Shown here piece by piece: positions 38,501 through 48,740 of a stretch of DNA of 64,000 nt (its first letter is position 1; every line of letters starts with the position of its first letter). The position numbers and the translations under genes are program-made. The stretch is from positions 5,001-69,000 of the forward strand of contig CP106741.1 of assembly GCA_030323305.1 (NCBI GenBank), given 5' to 3'. The stretch is from Paenibacillus sp. CC-CFT747. Its GTDB lineage: Bacteria > Bacillota > Bacilli > Paenibacillales > NBRC-103111. The notes under the pieces are model-generated. The model was not told the DNA's origin, searched no databases, and saw only the letters and a program-made list of their open reading frames with translations.

Positions 38501-38825
38501 CGCCAACCTTTTTAACGTGGTCAACACGGATGTGCCTAAGGCGATCCCGGTTACTCCGGGCAAGAAGTATGTGGGGAAAGCCTGGATCAAGAACTCGGCG
38601 ACGGCCGGTGCGGTCTCCCTTGGCGTACGACAGGCGAATGCAAGCGGCGGCACCCTTACGTATACTTGGAAGGATGCCGAACGGAATTCGGACTGGACCT
38701 TGTATGAGGTTTCTTTCACAGCACTGCCGCAAGCCCAGACGGCCTGGATTTATTTCAAACTGGATCCAGCCGCTAACGGAGCGGCCTGGATCGACGATAT
38801 CGAGCTTCGCGAAGTGCAGCCGTAA
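35511..38825 (+). CDS. secreted modular glycoside hydrolase-like protein with N- and C-terminal CBMs
   Basis: This intact 1104-residue exported protein is the longest unbroken gene here. A signal peptide (about 1-27, ending ADAAAA) precedes a CBM4/9-like domain (35-195), a beta-sandwich (200-290) and a TIM-barrel domain (about 300-560) with GYMIMDEPTTNG, whose glutamate near 399 is the candidate acid/base. A small beta domain, a helical region, two NEW3/alpha-galactosidase-associated-like domains (about 740-945) and a C-terminal CBM (950-1104, ending AAWIDDIELREVQP) follow. It shares barrel and CBM types with the protein at 23882. The ATG at 35511 has GGAG upstream. The substrate is unknown. 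Confidence 0.85.
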   Translation: MALRFRTLTGAFLIACMLVQLLIVGVKPADAAAAVNLIGNPGFEATENGIPSEWQAMGDQWNGDIHATTAAAMTGSYGLSIHTDTSNNPWVAIPVPVEAGVTYEISSWYKTTAVIGSVGYKLEYFKGIDKTAANWVTGFSPTTAAGLNDGQWHELKYETVAPPESTYLYVYLRLYGKGTVYFDDVKMVKKKGKPQLAVETDQVYYYPDMREGRVSVEITPEDGILAGKSADIRLVKKSDGTPLFTQIGLPAAANVSADFDPTRMEFEEPYQVIVDLKDNTQQVLESVEKTIYRWNRPGMLPENGPLQVDGKPFFPVVAYHAYAQDYASLKEIGVNTVQGANTNSIATMKTLLDTAQAGGMKMLMTLYYNMKVKENFELTRQMVTTFKNHPALLGYMIMDEPTTNGIPQSELLEAYRLIRSIDPEHPTYMVEADQAAYRSTGQATDLLVTDVYPFYKNSTLPISAVGDSVRGAIAAVDDKKPVWTVLQTFQMPNTNWNVLPTIDQVRNMAYQSFLAGSKGLGFYSVNDPGWKLQESALWPGMVAFKDEISLMGDLLVNGHQVSQSIDGPVQWGIWQKGTDRYAVAVNVSKEPQTATLPLGQGGNRIELLYGSTPARQDSWDNGLTVRLNPEQTFVYQITPFAEMVTDASLELQTDAGILPNGYGPAQINHLLQELNKLSALLKEEPVPVKQTLDRATNGLRELSHLQAWVDGQTDEALNGKKQVLSSSLARVKALVLPIVQSIVRLELESPNSAVTPGDEKRVTVSWQNASEKTISDVQLRIDWPESFGLPPAVKTIGELPSGQGATWEESVIVPETVKPGDYSIQTTMSYTYKGFQLSASSAASLTVTPLLDAKLSPGRLEVNKAGTYPFSVELTNKSNRSIAIEWGLSVPDGITVDLPSTVTLAPLGTKVVQGQVTVPSPLKEGEFSVTIEAKRGEAVLTSLPLTVKVDTNLVYNGGFEKQAAASKQPDGWQMRASAWDQSVSHTGQASVRLTPDSANLFNVVNTDVPKAIPVTPGKKYVGKAWIKNSATAGAVSLGVRQANASGGTLTYTWKDAERNSDWTLYEVSFTALPQAQTAWIYFKLDPAANGAAWIDDIELREVQP

Positions 38826-38865
38826 CCGGCCGCCCATAAGCAGAAAGCCTTCCTAAACCCACTCG

Positions 38866-38900
38866 AAAAAGCCGCCGGGACGAAAACCCGGCGGCTTTTT
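38866..38900. terminator. bidirectional terminator
   Basis: AAAAAGCCGCCGGG pairs with CCCGGCGGCTTTTT around ACGAAAA. It lies between the modular enzyme and the convergent heparinase-like operon and can serve both. Confidence 0.93.
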
Positions 38901-38924
38901 GATGGAGTCCAGCAGCTGCGTAAG

Positions 38925-41243
38925 TTACGTGCTGTATACTTTGGGCACTTCCACCTTGTGGGTCTCCCCTCCTCGGTGAAATACAAATGAACCCCGTGAT
39001 CCTGGTCGTCCATAAAATGCGACACATACTTGGGCGCGCTCTTCTTCATGGGGACAAGAAGGGTTACGATCCGGTGCCCTGCCGCTTCGCGGGTGACGGC
39101 CTTCAGGTGCCAATGGTTATCCAGCCCTTCCAGCTCCTCAGGATCCACCCCTTCAAAGGTATCGCTCTGCGACAATTGGAGCTCTCCTGACGAGCAATAA
39201 ACGAAGCGGACGTCCATGTCGGCCTTCTCTCCCCTCACGGCAAAGGCCTGCCGGCCCAGCTTCATAGGACGCAGTGTATGGAACAGCCAGTCCACCCGGC
39301 CGGGACGATCCAGATCGATGTGGTCCACCAGGATGAAATACGAGGACCGGACGAAATAAATTTCCCGCTCGAACCGCCGCAGATAGGGAACCTCTTCCCG
39401 GTAAGCCGGGGTTGCGTCCATCCTGGTGTATAGATACTCTCCGCGATTGGCGGCCTCGAGAATGGTCCCCGACGCTTCCATGTTTTTTCTCTTGTCGGTA
39501 CCCGCATACTGCCCTTTTCCGTCGATCAGCAGGGTGTTCTTCGACCGGGTCTGCCGCCGCCACTGCGTATGAAGGGTACTGCCAAAAGCCCCGTAGTATC
39601 CGCTCTCGATGGCGAGAGGCTCCCCATAGGCATGGAGCACAAAGGCATTCTGGTCCCCGTGGCTGTGGGAAATCGAGCCGTACGGGGAGCTTTTGGCCAG
39701 AAGCATGATATGCTCGGAGGGATCTTCCATCCGGCTGTGCATGGCTACCCATCCGACGTCGCGAAACCACTTCAGCGGGGCCAGGTCGGAAGGCGGCTTC
39801 GCTTCCACCTGCGGGTAATCGAACCGGTACATCATTTCGTCAAAGCGGAAATCCCACCACCCGTAATTGTAGAACTTCCCGTCGGCCTCCGTATCGCGAG
39901 CCTTTACCTGCTCATAGTACCACTGGTAATAAGGATTGCCCGTAATGCCGGCAAATTGACGGATGTTGAACCCGGTTTTCAAGCTGGGGGCTCCCCCAGG
40001 TTGGACATATCACAGAAGCTGGTCCGGATCGTGTCGGGGGAGAACACATACAAGGGAAAGTCACCCGTTTTGCGGAAAAAGGGACGCTTGTACAGGTCGA
40101 TTCCCGTGTAATTGCGAAGCAGGTTCATGGCTTCCGTGACGAACGCCATCCCCGTGGTCCAATACATCGGACCCTCCGCCCAGCCGCCGTCTTCTCCTCC
40201 CCATGGGGTATAGAGGGCTGAATAATACTCGATGGTGTAATCAAGCCACTCCCGGGCCTCTGATTCCTCTTCCAGAAGCGCCAGGCAGCAGGGCACGAGA
40301 ACGGAGGACAGGGAACGCACGGCATGGCTGTCATACGGCACGTGGCTAATCTTCGAGCGTTCCATCACATGGAAGGCCACCTGCTCGGTCCGACGGAAGA
40401 GACTGCGGCGCACCTCCGCCCGTTCTGCCTCCGAAAGGACATCGTGCAGCCAGTCATAGCCCCAAGCCAAAGCGCCGGCTATCCGGAAGGCCGCTTCATC
40501 GTTGTAGTCCCGGGAAGTGGTCCCCTCCGGATTCCAGCGGGCGGCGTGAAGCAGCCATTCCTTCGCCTGCTGCAACAGCTCCCCGTCCTCAAGCACAACA
40601 CCGGCAACGCTCATATGCCGGATCGCATAGAGGACCTCCTGGCAGTCCATATACATTCTCCGCCACAGCGCCGCCACGCGCCGGTTGTCCGGATAAGGAG
40701 AAGGCTCCGCGATGAGCGGTTTCTCCAGCCAGGGAAGCACCGACTTCTCATAAAACTCGTCCCAGCCCGTTCCTCCTGGGTCCGACTTGACCTTCTCGCG
40801 GAAGGCGGTTAGCCGATCCTCGCCAAGCCACAGCCTCGGGCGGCCCGCCGCGGCCTCAGCATAGCGGGTCTTACGGCTGGGCAGCGGCGTTTCCGGCAGC
40901 CCTTCGGGAACCTCAAAGGAACGGACCGCTCCCCATTCGGAATCCCGTTCCATGGGATCGTCCGTCCCCGGCTTAAGCAGGGCATATCTCCAATAATAAC
41001 GGCCGGGGGCAAGAGCACGGTCCGGCGTATAGAAATTGCAGGACAGCGGACCGAAGGTTTCGGTTTCCCCTCCCCAAAATCCGGAGAGGAAGAAAGCTGA
41101 AGCCCATACCTTTCCTCCTCCAGCCGGGCGGGCATCCAGGTGAAACGCGGTGGGTTCTCCAGCAGCCGTGTTTTCCCGTCTGGGGAGTAGGCCACCGTCA
41201 GCTTTCCGGTCTTCGGCTGGTACAAGGCGACAACATTATTCAT
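38925..41243 (-). CDS. heparinase II/III-like protein with DUF4962-type N-domain (three frameshifts)
   Basis: This protein of about 773 residues has an N-terminal beta domain (RFTWMPARLEEERYGLQL), an (alpha/alpha) toroid (YDSHAVRSLSSVLVPCCLALL, GGWAEGPMYW) and a C-terminal beta-sandwich (GSISHSHGDQNAFVLHAYGE, SKNTLLIDG), the layout of polysaccharide lyases related to heparinase II and oligoalginate lyase. No signal peptide is seen, so it probably acts on imported oligosaccharides. Missing bases lie near 41067-41075, near 39993-39997 and in the last 20 codons (GGGG near 38970). The start overlaps the previous gene by eight bases. The substrate is inferred only as uronate-containing. Confidence 0.82.
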
Positions 41244-43335
41244 GGTTCCCTTCCTCCTGTTCCGTTCCGATGGAATGCCCTATCCCCTGCTCCCGATCAA
41301 AGGTGATGGTCGACGTTCTTCCCCTCGTCCCGATGAGAACGTATGGGTCCTCCCCGCCAGGAGACTCACGCCATTCCAAGTCGGGCGTCGTCGTTCCATC
41401 GCAGCAGATAGTGATAAAGCGGATGGATGTTCCGAACCGGCGGTGGAGCAGGCCTTCGGCGATTCTGGCAGGATCGTCGGCCGTTCCCGGAGCCTTTACG
41501 GCAAGCAGGATCGAATCCGGGAACATAAGCGTGGCCATGGCGATCTCCCTGCTGTTCCCTTGTCCCCGCTTGAAGCGACGGGGATCCGAAAGCTTTGCCA
41601 TTTGCCGCCGGATGCCGCCGAAGCTCCGCCACCCACTCGGCCTGCCGGTTGAACATGCGGGTTTCCCAGCATTCCCACGAGAAGCTGAGCCGGATCCTCA
41701 GCGGGCCCATCTTCCCGCCCGTCTCGGTTCACCGGCTGGAATCCGGCCGCTCCGTAGCAGTGCCAATCCACGGTACTAGCCTCCTCGAGGGTGATCTCAA
41801 ACCAATCCAGCATCCAGTGTGAGGTCAGGAGCAGGTGCCGGTCCATCACACAGCCCGGGTAGGCGTCTTTCGACCGGATGTGCAGGTAGGTTCCGTCCTC
41901 CCTCTGCTCATACCTGACGCAATCTCCCGTGTGGGGAGCCTGGGAAGCGCCGTTAACCGAAACGGTATTATGGCTTGCCGTTTCGGCGTACCATTCCCGG
42001 CGCAGAGCCGACCCATAGGGTACCATGCCGAGTTCGGGCGTAAGTTTCCCCTTGGCATGGCTTAAGCTGATATGCAGCTTGTCATAATGTCCATGCGAAC
42101 CGCCATGGGGACCGAAATCCGCCAGTACGGAGATCGGAGAACCCGGATAACGAAGAACAGCAAATCCCGACTCCTTCAGAAGGAGACCCTCCCTAGCGGC
42201 ATCCGGAGGAGCCGACAAATCCACGGCCCCCGTTCCGAACAGGAGAGCTTCCAGACCTCTCTGCCGGCGGGTGCCGTACAGGTCTTGGTAGACCGCGCCA
42301 AGCACACTACCACAAGACGTCATTCCATAGCGGGCCAGGCCGATTTCCATCACTTCCGCAATTTCTCTGGAATAAGGAACCCGCCGGTAAGGTCCGTCGT
42401 GCAGGGCGGGCAGATCCCCCTGGTCGTCCGCTAGACCTATTAGAACCTCGAGCATGAAACGGAACGATTGTCCTTCGGAGCCAGCGGCTTCATAGAGGTT
42501 CCGCCCCAGCTTTTCCGCCATCTCCGCGGCAATCAGATAGGCGCGCAGGACGAACACATGATAATAGGTTGCTCCTTCGAATTCAAAGCCATCAGCTTTC
42601 ACTCCGATGCTGAGGTGATGCAGGATGCCGCCTTCCCCTTCCACAAGGGCGTCCAGCTTCTTTCTATCGCCTCGAATGGCATAAATGCAGGACAAAGCGG
42701 CGTTCAGCCAAGCGGTGTAATTGTTCTCCGGGTTGCGTTTCTCTTCGATCAGAATCCGTCTGTATTGAACCATGCTTTCTTCCAGCAGGGAGAAAAAACG
42801 ATCCAGCACGGGCGCGTCGTCCTCAAAAGAAACCCCTTCCTCCTGCAGAAGCCCATAAGCCCTCAGAAGCGACGTGGCCCATACGGCCTCCGTCAACGCC
42901 TGGTGAAAGGCACGCCCCTTCAGCATCCACGGCTGGGCATCGGGATGAACGGGATAATGGGGGAACTGGCCGGCATAGCGGACGATCAGGTCCCGGCCGA
43001 GCTCCCCGTAACGCTTCTCCCGCGTTGCCGCGTAGACCGCCGCCGCTTGAAGAGCGAACCGGGCCAGCGACTGATGTTTAAATACCAGCCAGGCCCCCGG
43101 TAAGGCTCCCCGGTCAGCCGGCAGCCATGAGGGCAGAGGAAAGCTTCCTCCTGCCGCTCATAAGGATCAAACAGCAGTTCGGTATGGTGGGACGGGCATA
43201 CATACTGGTGCCACCAGCCCCCGGCTCAACCGGGATGGAATAGCCGTTCCGCACCAGCCGGTCCAGCTCCTCCCTCAGCTCCTGCAAGGCTTCTTCGGCC
43301 CATTGATACCGCTTAACCTTATCGCAGATTTTCAT
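41236..43335 (-). CDS. heparinase II/III family protein (three frameshifts)
   Basis: This second lyase-like protein of about 700 residues is distinct from its neighbour. The helical part has NNYTAWLNAALSCIYAIRG and EFEGATYYHVFVLRAYL, and the C-terminal Heparinase_II_III beta domain has DFGPHGGSHGHYDKLHISLS and ASHNTVSVNG. The histidines in GGSHGHYDK are candidates for metal binding or catalysis. Missing bases are near 43209 (G5 run in the WWHQYVCP segment), near 41690 and near 41595. The start overlaps the SDR stop as ATGA. Co-linearity with the next lyase suggests sequential steps on one oligosaccharide. Confidence 0.82.
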
Positions 43336-44102
43336 CGCATGAACATGCCTCCGTTGACCTCAATCGTCTCGCCGGTCAAATACGAGGCAAGATCGGAGGC
43401 CAGGTAAACGACGGCTCCTGCCACATCGTCCGGATGGCCCTCTCTTCCGAGGGGAATGCCGTTAATCGTGGCCTGCCGGGCGGCATCCGGGGTGAAGGTG
43501 GAGTGAAAGGCGGTATTTCCGATGAAGCCCGGAGAAACGCAGTTCACGGTGATGCCGTCTCCCGCCACCTCCTTGGCGAGGCCTTTCGAGTAGGCGATCA
43601 CCGCCGCCTTGCCTGCCGCATAGAGGGCGGCGCCCGCTCCTCCGCCGTTATGGGCCGCCACGGAGGTCATGTTGATGATCCTTCCTCCGCCCTTCGCTTT
43701 CATTCCGGCCAGCACCGCCTTGGTAACAAATGCGGTGCTTTTCAGGTTAACGTCCATCACCCGGGTATAATGCTCTTCGGTCATTTCGGCGTTCGGTACC
43801 CTCTTGATCAGGTGGCCGGCATTGTTCACTAGAATGTCCACCGTCCCTCCGAGGCGTTCCCGGATGCCCTCGATCATAGCCTCGATCTGGTCCGGCTTCG
43901 TTACATCGGCCTGGAAGACGGCCGCCTCTCCGCCGGCGCTGCGGATCTCCTCGGCAACCTCCTCCGCCTGGACCATGCTCGTCAGGCCGTTCACCGCCAC
44001 CTTGGCTCCCGCTTTGGCCAGCATGAGGGCGCAAGCCCTGCCTATCCCTCCGCTGGAGCCCGTCACCAGGGCAATTCTTCCCGTAAAGTCAATCGCGATC
44101 AT
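43332..44102 (-). CDS. short-chain dehydrogenase/reductase
   Basis: This intact 256-residue NAD(P)-dependent oxidoreductase is FabG/KduD-like. It has the cofactor motif TGSSGGIG, NNAG, and the catalytic Ser in NMTSVAA with YAAGK as the YxxxK pair. The C-terminus YLTGETIEVNGGMFMR is typical. The start overlaps the histidine kinase stop and its own stop overlaps the lyase start, each as ATGA. In lyase operons such SDRs usually reduce the keto-uronate formed from unsaturated uronic acid (as KduD does); that role is inference here. Confidence 0.88.
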   Translation of the reverse strand: MIAIDFTGRIALVTGSSGGIGRACALMLAKAGAKVAVNGLTSMVQAEEVAEEIRSAGGEAAVFQADVTKPDQIEAMIEGIRERLGGTVDILVNNAGHLIKRVPNAEMTEEHYTRVMDVNLKSTAFVTKAVLAGMKAKGGGRIINMTSVAAHNGGGAGAALYAAGKAAVIAYSKGLAKEVAGDGITVNCVSPGFIGNTAFHSTFTPDAARQATINGIPLGREGHPDDVAGAVVYLASDLASYLTGETIEVNGGMFMR

Positions 44103-45912
44103 GCTAATTTCCTCCTAGACAGTATTTGCTCCGGCATCGTCATCGTCATTCGCGTTCCTTGTCCTTCCTTGCTCTCCAAGGACAGGCCGTACTGCTCACC
44201 AAAAACAAGCTGAATGCGCCGGTGCACGTTCATCAGCCCGATACCGCCCCGGTGATAAACCGTATCGGCGGGGGCTCGGCGAGCCGGTTCTGGCTGAGCC
44301 GCTCCTGCAGGTTCCGGAGCCGCTCCGGTGCCATTCCCGCTCCATTGTCCTCCACCATGACCTGGAAGCGTCCATCCGCCGTTCTGGCGTCGATCCGGAT
44401 ATAATGCCCTTCCTCGATCCCATCGGGAAAGGCATGCTGAAAAGCATTTTCCACGAGAGGCTGGAGGGTCAGCCGGACGCATTTTTCCAAGAGCAGCTCC
44501 GGCGGAATCGCCACATCCAACTCAAACTCGCGGCCGATCCGATGCTTCAGGATGATGAGATAGTTTCGGACGTGATTCAATTCATTCGCTATGGTAATCT
44601 GCTCAAGGTTGGTCTGGATGGAGTACCGGAGCATGAAAGCCATCGCTTCCACCATTTCCGAGATTTCAATCGAGTGCTGAACAATCGCATATCCGTTTAC
44701 CGTAGCGAGCGTATTGTACAGAAAATGCGGATTGATCTGCAGCTGCAGCGCCTGGAATTCCGCCTGCTGCCGCTCCAACTCGGTTTCCTGGAGAACCAGG
44801 GCCGCCTTCTGATTGGCAAGCTCCGCTTCATAGACCTTCTCGATCATCTGGGAGAGCCGGGTGACCATGACGTTGTAGCTGTGCACCAGCCCTCCGATCT
44901 CGTCGCTCCGTTCCACTTCCTCGATCCGGCTCCAGTTGCCTTTCTCCGTCTCCCGCATGCCTTCCTTCAGCCGGCGGATCGGAGCCACGATGGAGTCCCC
45001 GAACCGGTAAGCGAGCCAGAGGGCGGCGCCCAGCGTCAGAAGGCCGACGGTAAACGTAGTCGTCCGGATGGTAAGGACGGGAGCCCTCAACTCCTGAACG
45101 GGCATGGATACCGTCAGGCGCCACCCGGACTCCCCTGAGGAACGGGTTACGAACAAGCGCCTCTCCCCATCCGCCTTCTCGACGAAGCTCCCGTCGCCCT
45201 CCATCAGCTTTGTCCGGATATCCTCCTCCGGGGAGGATCCGATCCGGCTGTCGTCAGGATGATACACATAACGCCCGTCGGCATCGAGAATGAAGAAGTA
45301 GCCGTTCTCTCCCAGATCCATATGCTGCCAGATCCTCGACAGCTCCTGCACCTTCAATTCAATGGCCAGTACTCCGCTCGGCTCATAGGAGGAGAAGCCC
45401 CGGATCCGGCGGGCAAGTGTAATAACGTTGGATTGGTCCGCGCGGAGCCGGTTGTTCAAGACCGCCACTTCGCCGTTAACCGGCGTGTTGTCCCACAGCC
45501 ATTGAAGCCGGCTCTCCAAGTCGACGGAATTGTCGTTTAGAACGGCACGGCCGTTCTGGCCGATCAAGTAAATCTGGTTGATCTGGGGATATTGGATGAA
45601 GACCGGCCCGACCGCGTATCGCTTGATCTGGGACGAATAGTAGAAATAGGCGTAACTGTCATCCGGCGCCATATCGAGAAAATACTTCACATCCCAGCTG
45701 GACAGGATCGAGCTGCTCACGTCTTTATAGGTTTCCAAATACAGGTCGGTCTGATAGGAAGCATTGGTGATCATCTGGGCGATATATTTCTCCATCTGCC
45801 GGTCCAGGGCCCGGGAGGACTGCAGGTACGACACGATTCCGACGCTGGCCAGGGAGAGCACAATGACGATTAAGAAATAAACGAACACCTGACGGGAAAG
45901 AGAGCTTCTCAT
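44099..45912 (-). CDS. YesM-type sensor histidine kinase (frameshifted)
   Basis: This membrane sensor kinase of about 604 residues has membrane segments at residues 8-30 and about 290-312, an extracellular dCache-like domain between them, a HAMP domain, then the His_kinase (LytS/YesM) motif LQLQINPHFLYNTLA with the phospho-accepting His and an ATPase domain with VEDNGAGM. One base is missing in a C5 run near 44268-44272, which cuts off GGIGLMNVHRRIQLVFG. It overlaps the response regulator and SDR genes as ATGA, so all are made together. It should sense an extracellular sugar or its binding protein. Confidence 0.9.
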
Positions 45913-46948
45913 CCGTTCATCCCCAGACTCTGGCGGTAATCCGAAGGGGACAGGCCGGTGTATTTCTTGAACGTCTTCGTAAAATGCGGATGATCCGAAT
46001 ACCCCACCTCATAGGTGATATCCGTTATCCGGTAGTGGGGCAGCTGCAGAAGCTTCTTCGCTTTCTCCATCCGGCGGCGGATGCGGTACTGCACGAACGT
46101 TTCCCCCGTTGACTGCTTAAATAACTGGGAGAAATAGGAGGAATTGAGCCCGAGCATCTCCGCCACCTCTTCTAAGGAGGCCTCCTGCGCCAGGTGGGAT
46201 TCGATGTAACGTTTCGCTTCTTCCACCGGATCCTTCGCCTGCCCTTTCCGCTTTGCCCCAAGGATAGACAAGAGTTCCAGAACGGCTTCCCGGAAAACGG
46301 GGAAACCCTCTTCCTTCCCCGCCCCTTGCCCAAAAACTTCTTTCCCTTCGAACGGATAGACATCCCGGGCGTTCAGCCTTTTCAGCAGGAGCCGAAACAG
46401 GTCTCCTAGCAGATCCTCCAGCTGCTTCGGCTTCCAATCGTAGGTCATAAGCTCAGACTCCCAGCCATCGAGCAGTTCGGCCAGCATGTTCCGGTGCAGC
46501 GACCAGACCGCCTCCTCCAGCTGCTCCGCCACTTCCTCCACACGGGTGATGGAGAGATAGGAACCCTGGTCCTCCCGGCGCCGGCAGGCCGCCAGTTTCT
46601 CGAGCACGTGATAGACCTGCTCCCGGGAAACGGGCTTTAAGAGGTATTCCTTCACCCCAAACGACATGCACTGCTGCGCATAATCGAAATCCCCGTAGCC
46701 GGACACCACGACCATTTGCATCCGGCTCTCCATCCCGTTCAGACGGCGGCACAGCTCAATTCCATCCATTCTCGGCATGCGGATGTCCGTGAACAGAAAA
46801 TCCGGGGATCCTCGCTTATCCGCTCCAGCGCCTCCTGGCCGTTTCGGGCCGTATGGATATCCGCCACAAGATCGGTCCTCTCCCCGATCAGTTTGGCGAG
46901 CCCCTGCCGGATCATCGGTTCGTCGTCTGCTATCAATACCCGGTACAT
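45909..46948 (-). CDS. YesN-type response regulator with AraC domain (frameshifted)
   Basis: This regulator of about 346 residues has an N-terminal receiver (YRVLIADDEPMIRQGLAKLI; phospho-acceptor Asp in FLFTDIRMPRMDG; switch Lys in YLLKPV) and a C-terminal AraC domain (LEEVAEMLGLNSSYFSQLFKQS; ITDITYEVGYSDHPHFTKTFK). The start ATG at 46948 follows GAGGAGGGA. One base is missing in a C4 run near 46803-46806. It probably activates the two promoters at 48658 and 50824 that share a 19-bp element. Confidence 0.9.
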
Positions 46949-47023
46949 CGGTCCCTCCTCCTCGCGAAAGGGAGCCGCCGCCCTTGTCAGATAAGTGCCC
47001 CAGGTCAACCGGTCCCTTTCGGA

Positions 47024-48582
47024 TTATTTGCGCCTGGATTCCGTGACGCCATCCTTCTTGTTGTATTTCTCGGTGGCTTCCTTGATGACCTCGCTGCCTC
47101 CCTTGGCTTTCCATTCCTCTACCGCTTTCGGCCAGTCGCTGATCGGTTCTTTTCCGTAAACCATCTTAACCATATGATTCAGGAGAACCGGCGGAGCCTG
47201 ATCGGAAATCGGGGACACGTCCGGATTCTTCTGGAGGGCTTCCAGACGGGGCTCGAACGAGATGCCGTCACGCCCCTCTTTGGCCAGAACTTCATCATAC
47301 AGGCGGATGAGCTTCTTTCCTTCTTCCGTCAGGCTGAGGGTTCCTTTGTTATAGGTCGTATCCTGCACCATCCACAAGAAGGCTTGCCGGTAACGCTCCT
47401 CATCCACCTCCTGCGGAGTTTGCGGTGCCTTGTATTTCACGGCGCCATTCTCCACGGAATAATTTTCTCCTTCCACCCCGAAGGTAAAGAACTTCTCCGC
47501 CTCGTCGCTGACCATCCAATCGAAGAACTTGACGATCTGCTCCGGATTAGGCGCCTTCTTGTTAATGAAGTAGGCCCGCGAGACGGAACCATACAAGTAA
47601 TGGCCGCCTGAGCCGTCCGGTCCTGTAGGGGAAGGAATAATGGCAAGCTTGGCTGTCGGGACGGCGGCCTTCAGCTGCTGCTCCCACTGAAGAAGCTCAT
47701 TCGCGTTCATGGTCCAGATGCCCGCTTTGCCGGCAAGGATCGTTTCCTTGAATTTCGTCGGATTGATCGTCGCAAATTCTTTATTGATGAGCCCCTCGTC
47801 GTACATCGTTTTGTAAGTGGTAAGTGCTTTCATCATGTTCTCGTTGTCCATGAATTTCGGCAGGATCTGATCCCCCTGCTTCTCGAACATCGAAAGATAC
47901 GGGAAGACGTCATAGGCTCCGAAGAAAGTATCCGCATAACGGAAATTTTCCCTTCCCATATAGGGGTTCTCTATCCCCATTTCCTTGAACTTGCGCATGA
48001 CGGCCATATAATCGTCCACCGTCTTAGGTACCGGCAGCCCCGCCTTCTCCAGCAGATCCTGCCGGATCCAGGTGGCCCGGCGGGACGGATTGGAGAGCCA
48101 CTCCGGGATGGCGTATATTTTGCCTTTGTAGGATACGTTGTCCCAGGCGTCCTTAGGAATTTTCTTCAGCAGGTTCTGGCCGTATTTCTGAAGCAGCTCA
48201 TCAAGCGGCTGGAACACGCCCGCCTGTACCGAGCCTCCCAGCTCCTTGCCGTTTACGCCTCCGCTTCCCTGTACAACATCCGGAATGTCGTTCGTCGCGA
48301 ACATCTGGATCATCTTCTGCTCAAAATCCTTATGAGGGACAAGCACGATGTCCAGATCGGTATGGGTTTTCTCCTCGACCAGCTTGACCCATTTGTCCTG
48401 GTTGATGTCCGGCGACTTCTCCACATAGTTGAAAGCCAGCGTACGCATGGAGATGGAAAATTTCGTGGTCTCCCCTGCTTGGAGCCTTCCGCTCCCGCCG
48501 GCTTCTCGGCCTCTTTACCGCAGCCGGCCAAGGTACCGACGGCAAGCGCTCCTGCCATTGTTGCTGCTGCCCATTTCCTCAT
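47024..48582 (-). CDS. LplA-like sugar-binding lipoprotein (frameshifted)
   Basis: This large solute-binding lipoprotein has about 519 residues, the usual size of the YtcQ/LplA group. The signal ends in AVGTLAGCGKE. The fold is seen in IYAIPEWLSNPSRRATWIRQ and EAEKFFTFGVEGENYS. One base is missing in a G4 run near 48470, giving the joined reading QGETTKFSISMRTLAFNYVE. It has its own promoter at 48658 and is 76 bp from the response regulator gene. It supplies the LplB/LplC-like permeases encoded just upstream. Confidence 0.9.
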
Positions 48583-48632
48583 GCGGGTCCCCTCTTTTCC
48601 TAAAGTTCATTATAAAGGGTAAGCTCTTATAA

Positions 48633-48646
48633 ATATAGCGCTTACA
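48633..48646. promoter_or_regulatory. cre-like site downstream of the lplA-like promoter
   Basis: ATATAGCGCTTACA matches the palindromic catabolite-response form TGTAAGCGCTTACA at 10 of 14 positions, including all of GCGCTTACA. It lies just after the expected transcription start. CcpA repression is plausible but the match is one-sided. Confidence 0.4.
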
Positions 48647-48657
48647 CCATTAGCCTC

Positions 48658-48722
48658 ATTGTAGAACCTGCCGTTTTCTCCAACAATGGAGGGGCTTTGT
48701 ATCGGCTTGTGTTTTCTTTAGG
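48658..48722 (-). promoter_or_regulatory. activator-type promoter of the lplA-like gene
   Basis: On the minus strand an upstream element CCTAAAGAAAACACAAGCC (48722-48704) is followed after 17 bases by TTGTTG (-35), 17 bases and TACAAT (-10, 48663-48658). The same element and spacings occur at 50888-50824. The YesN-type regulator encoded downstream is the likely activator. Confidence 0.65.
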
Positions 48723-48740
48723 ATGCCGGATGGCTCCCCG

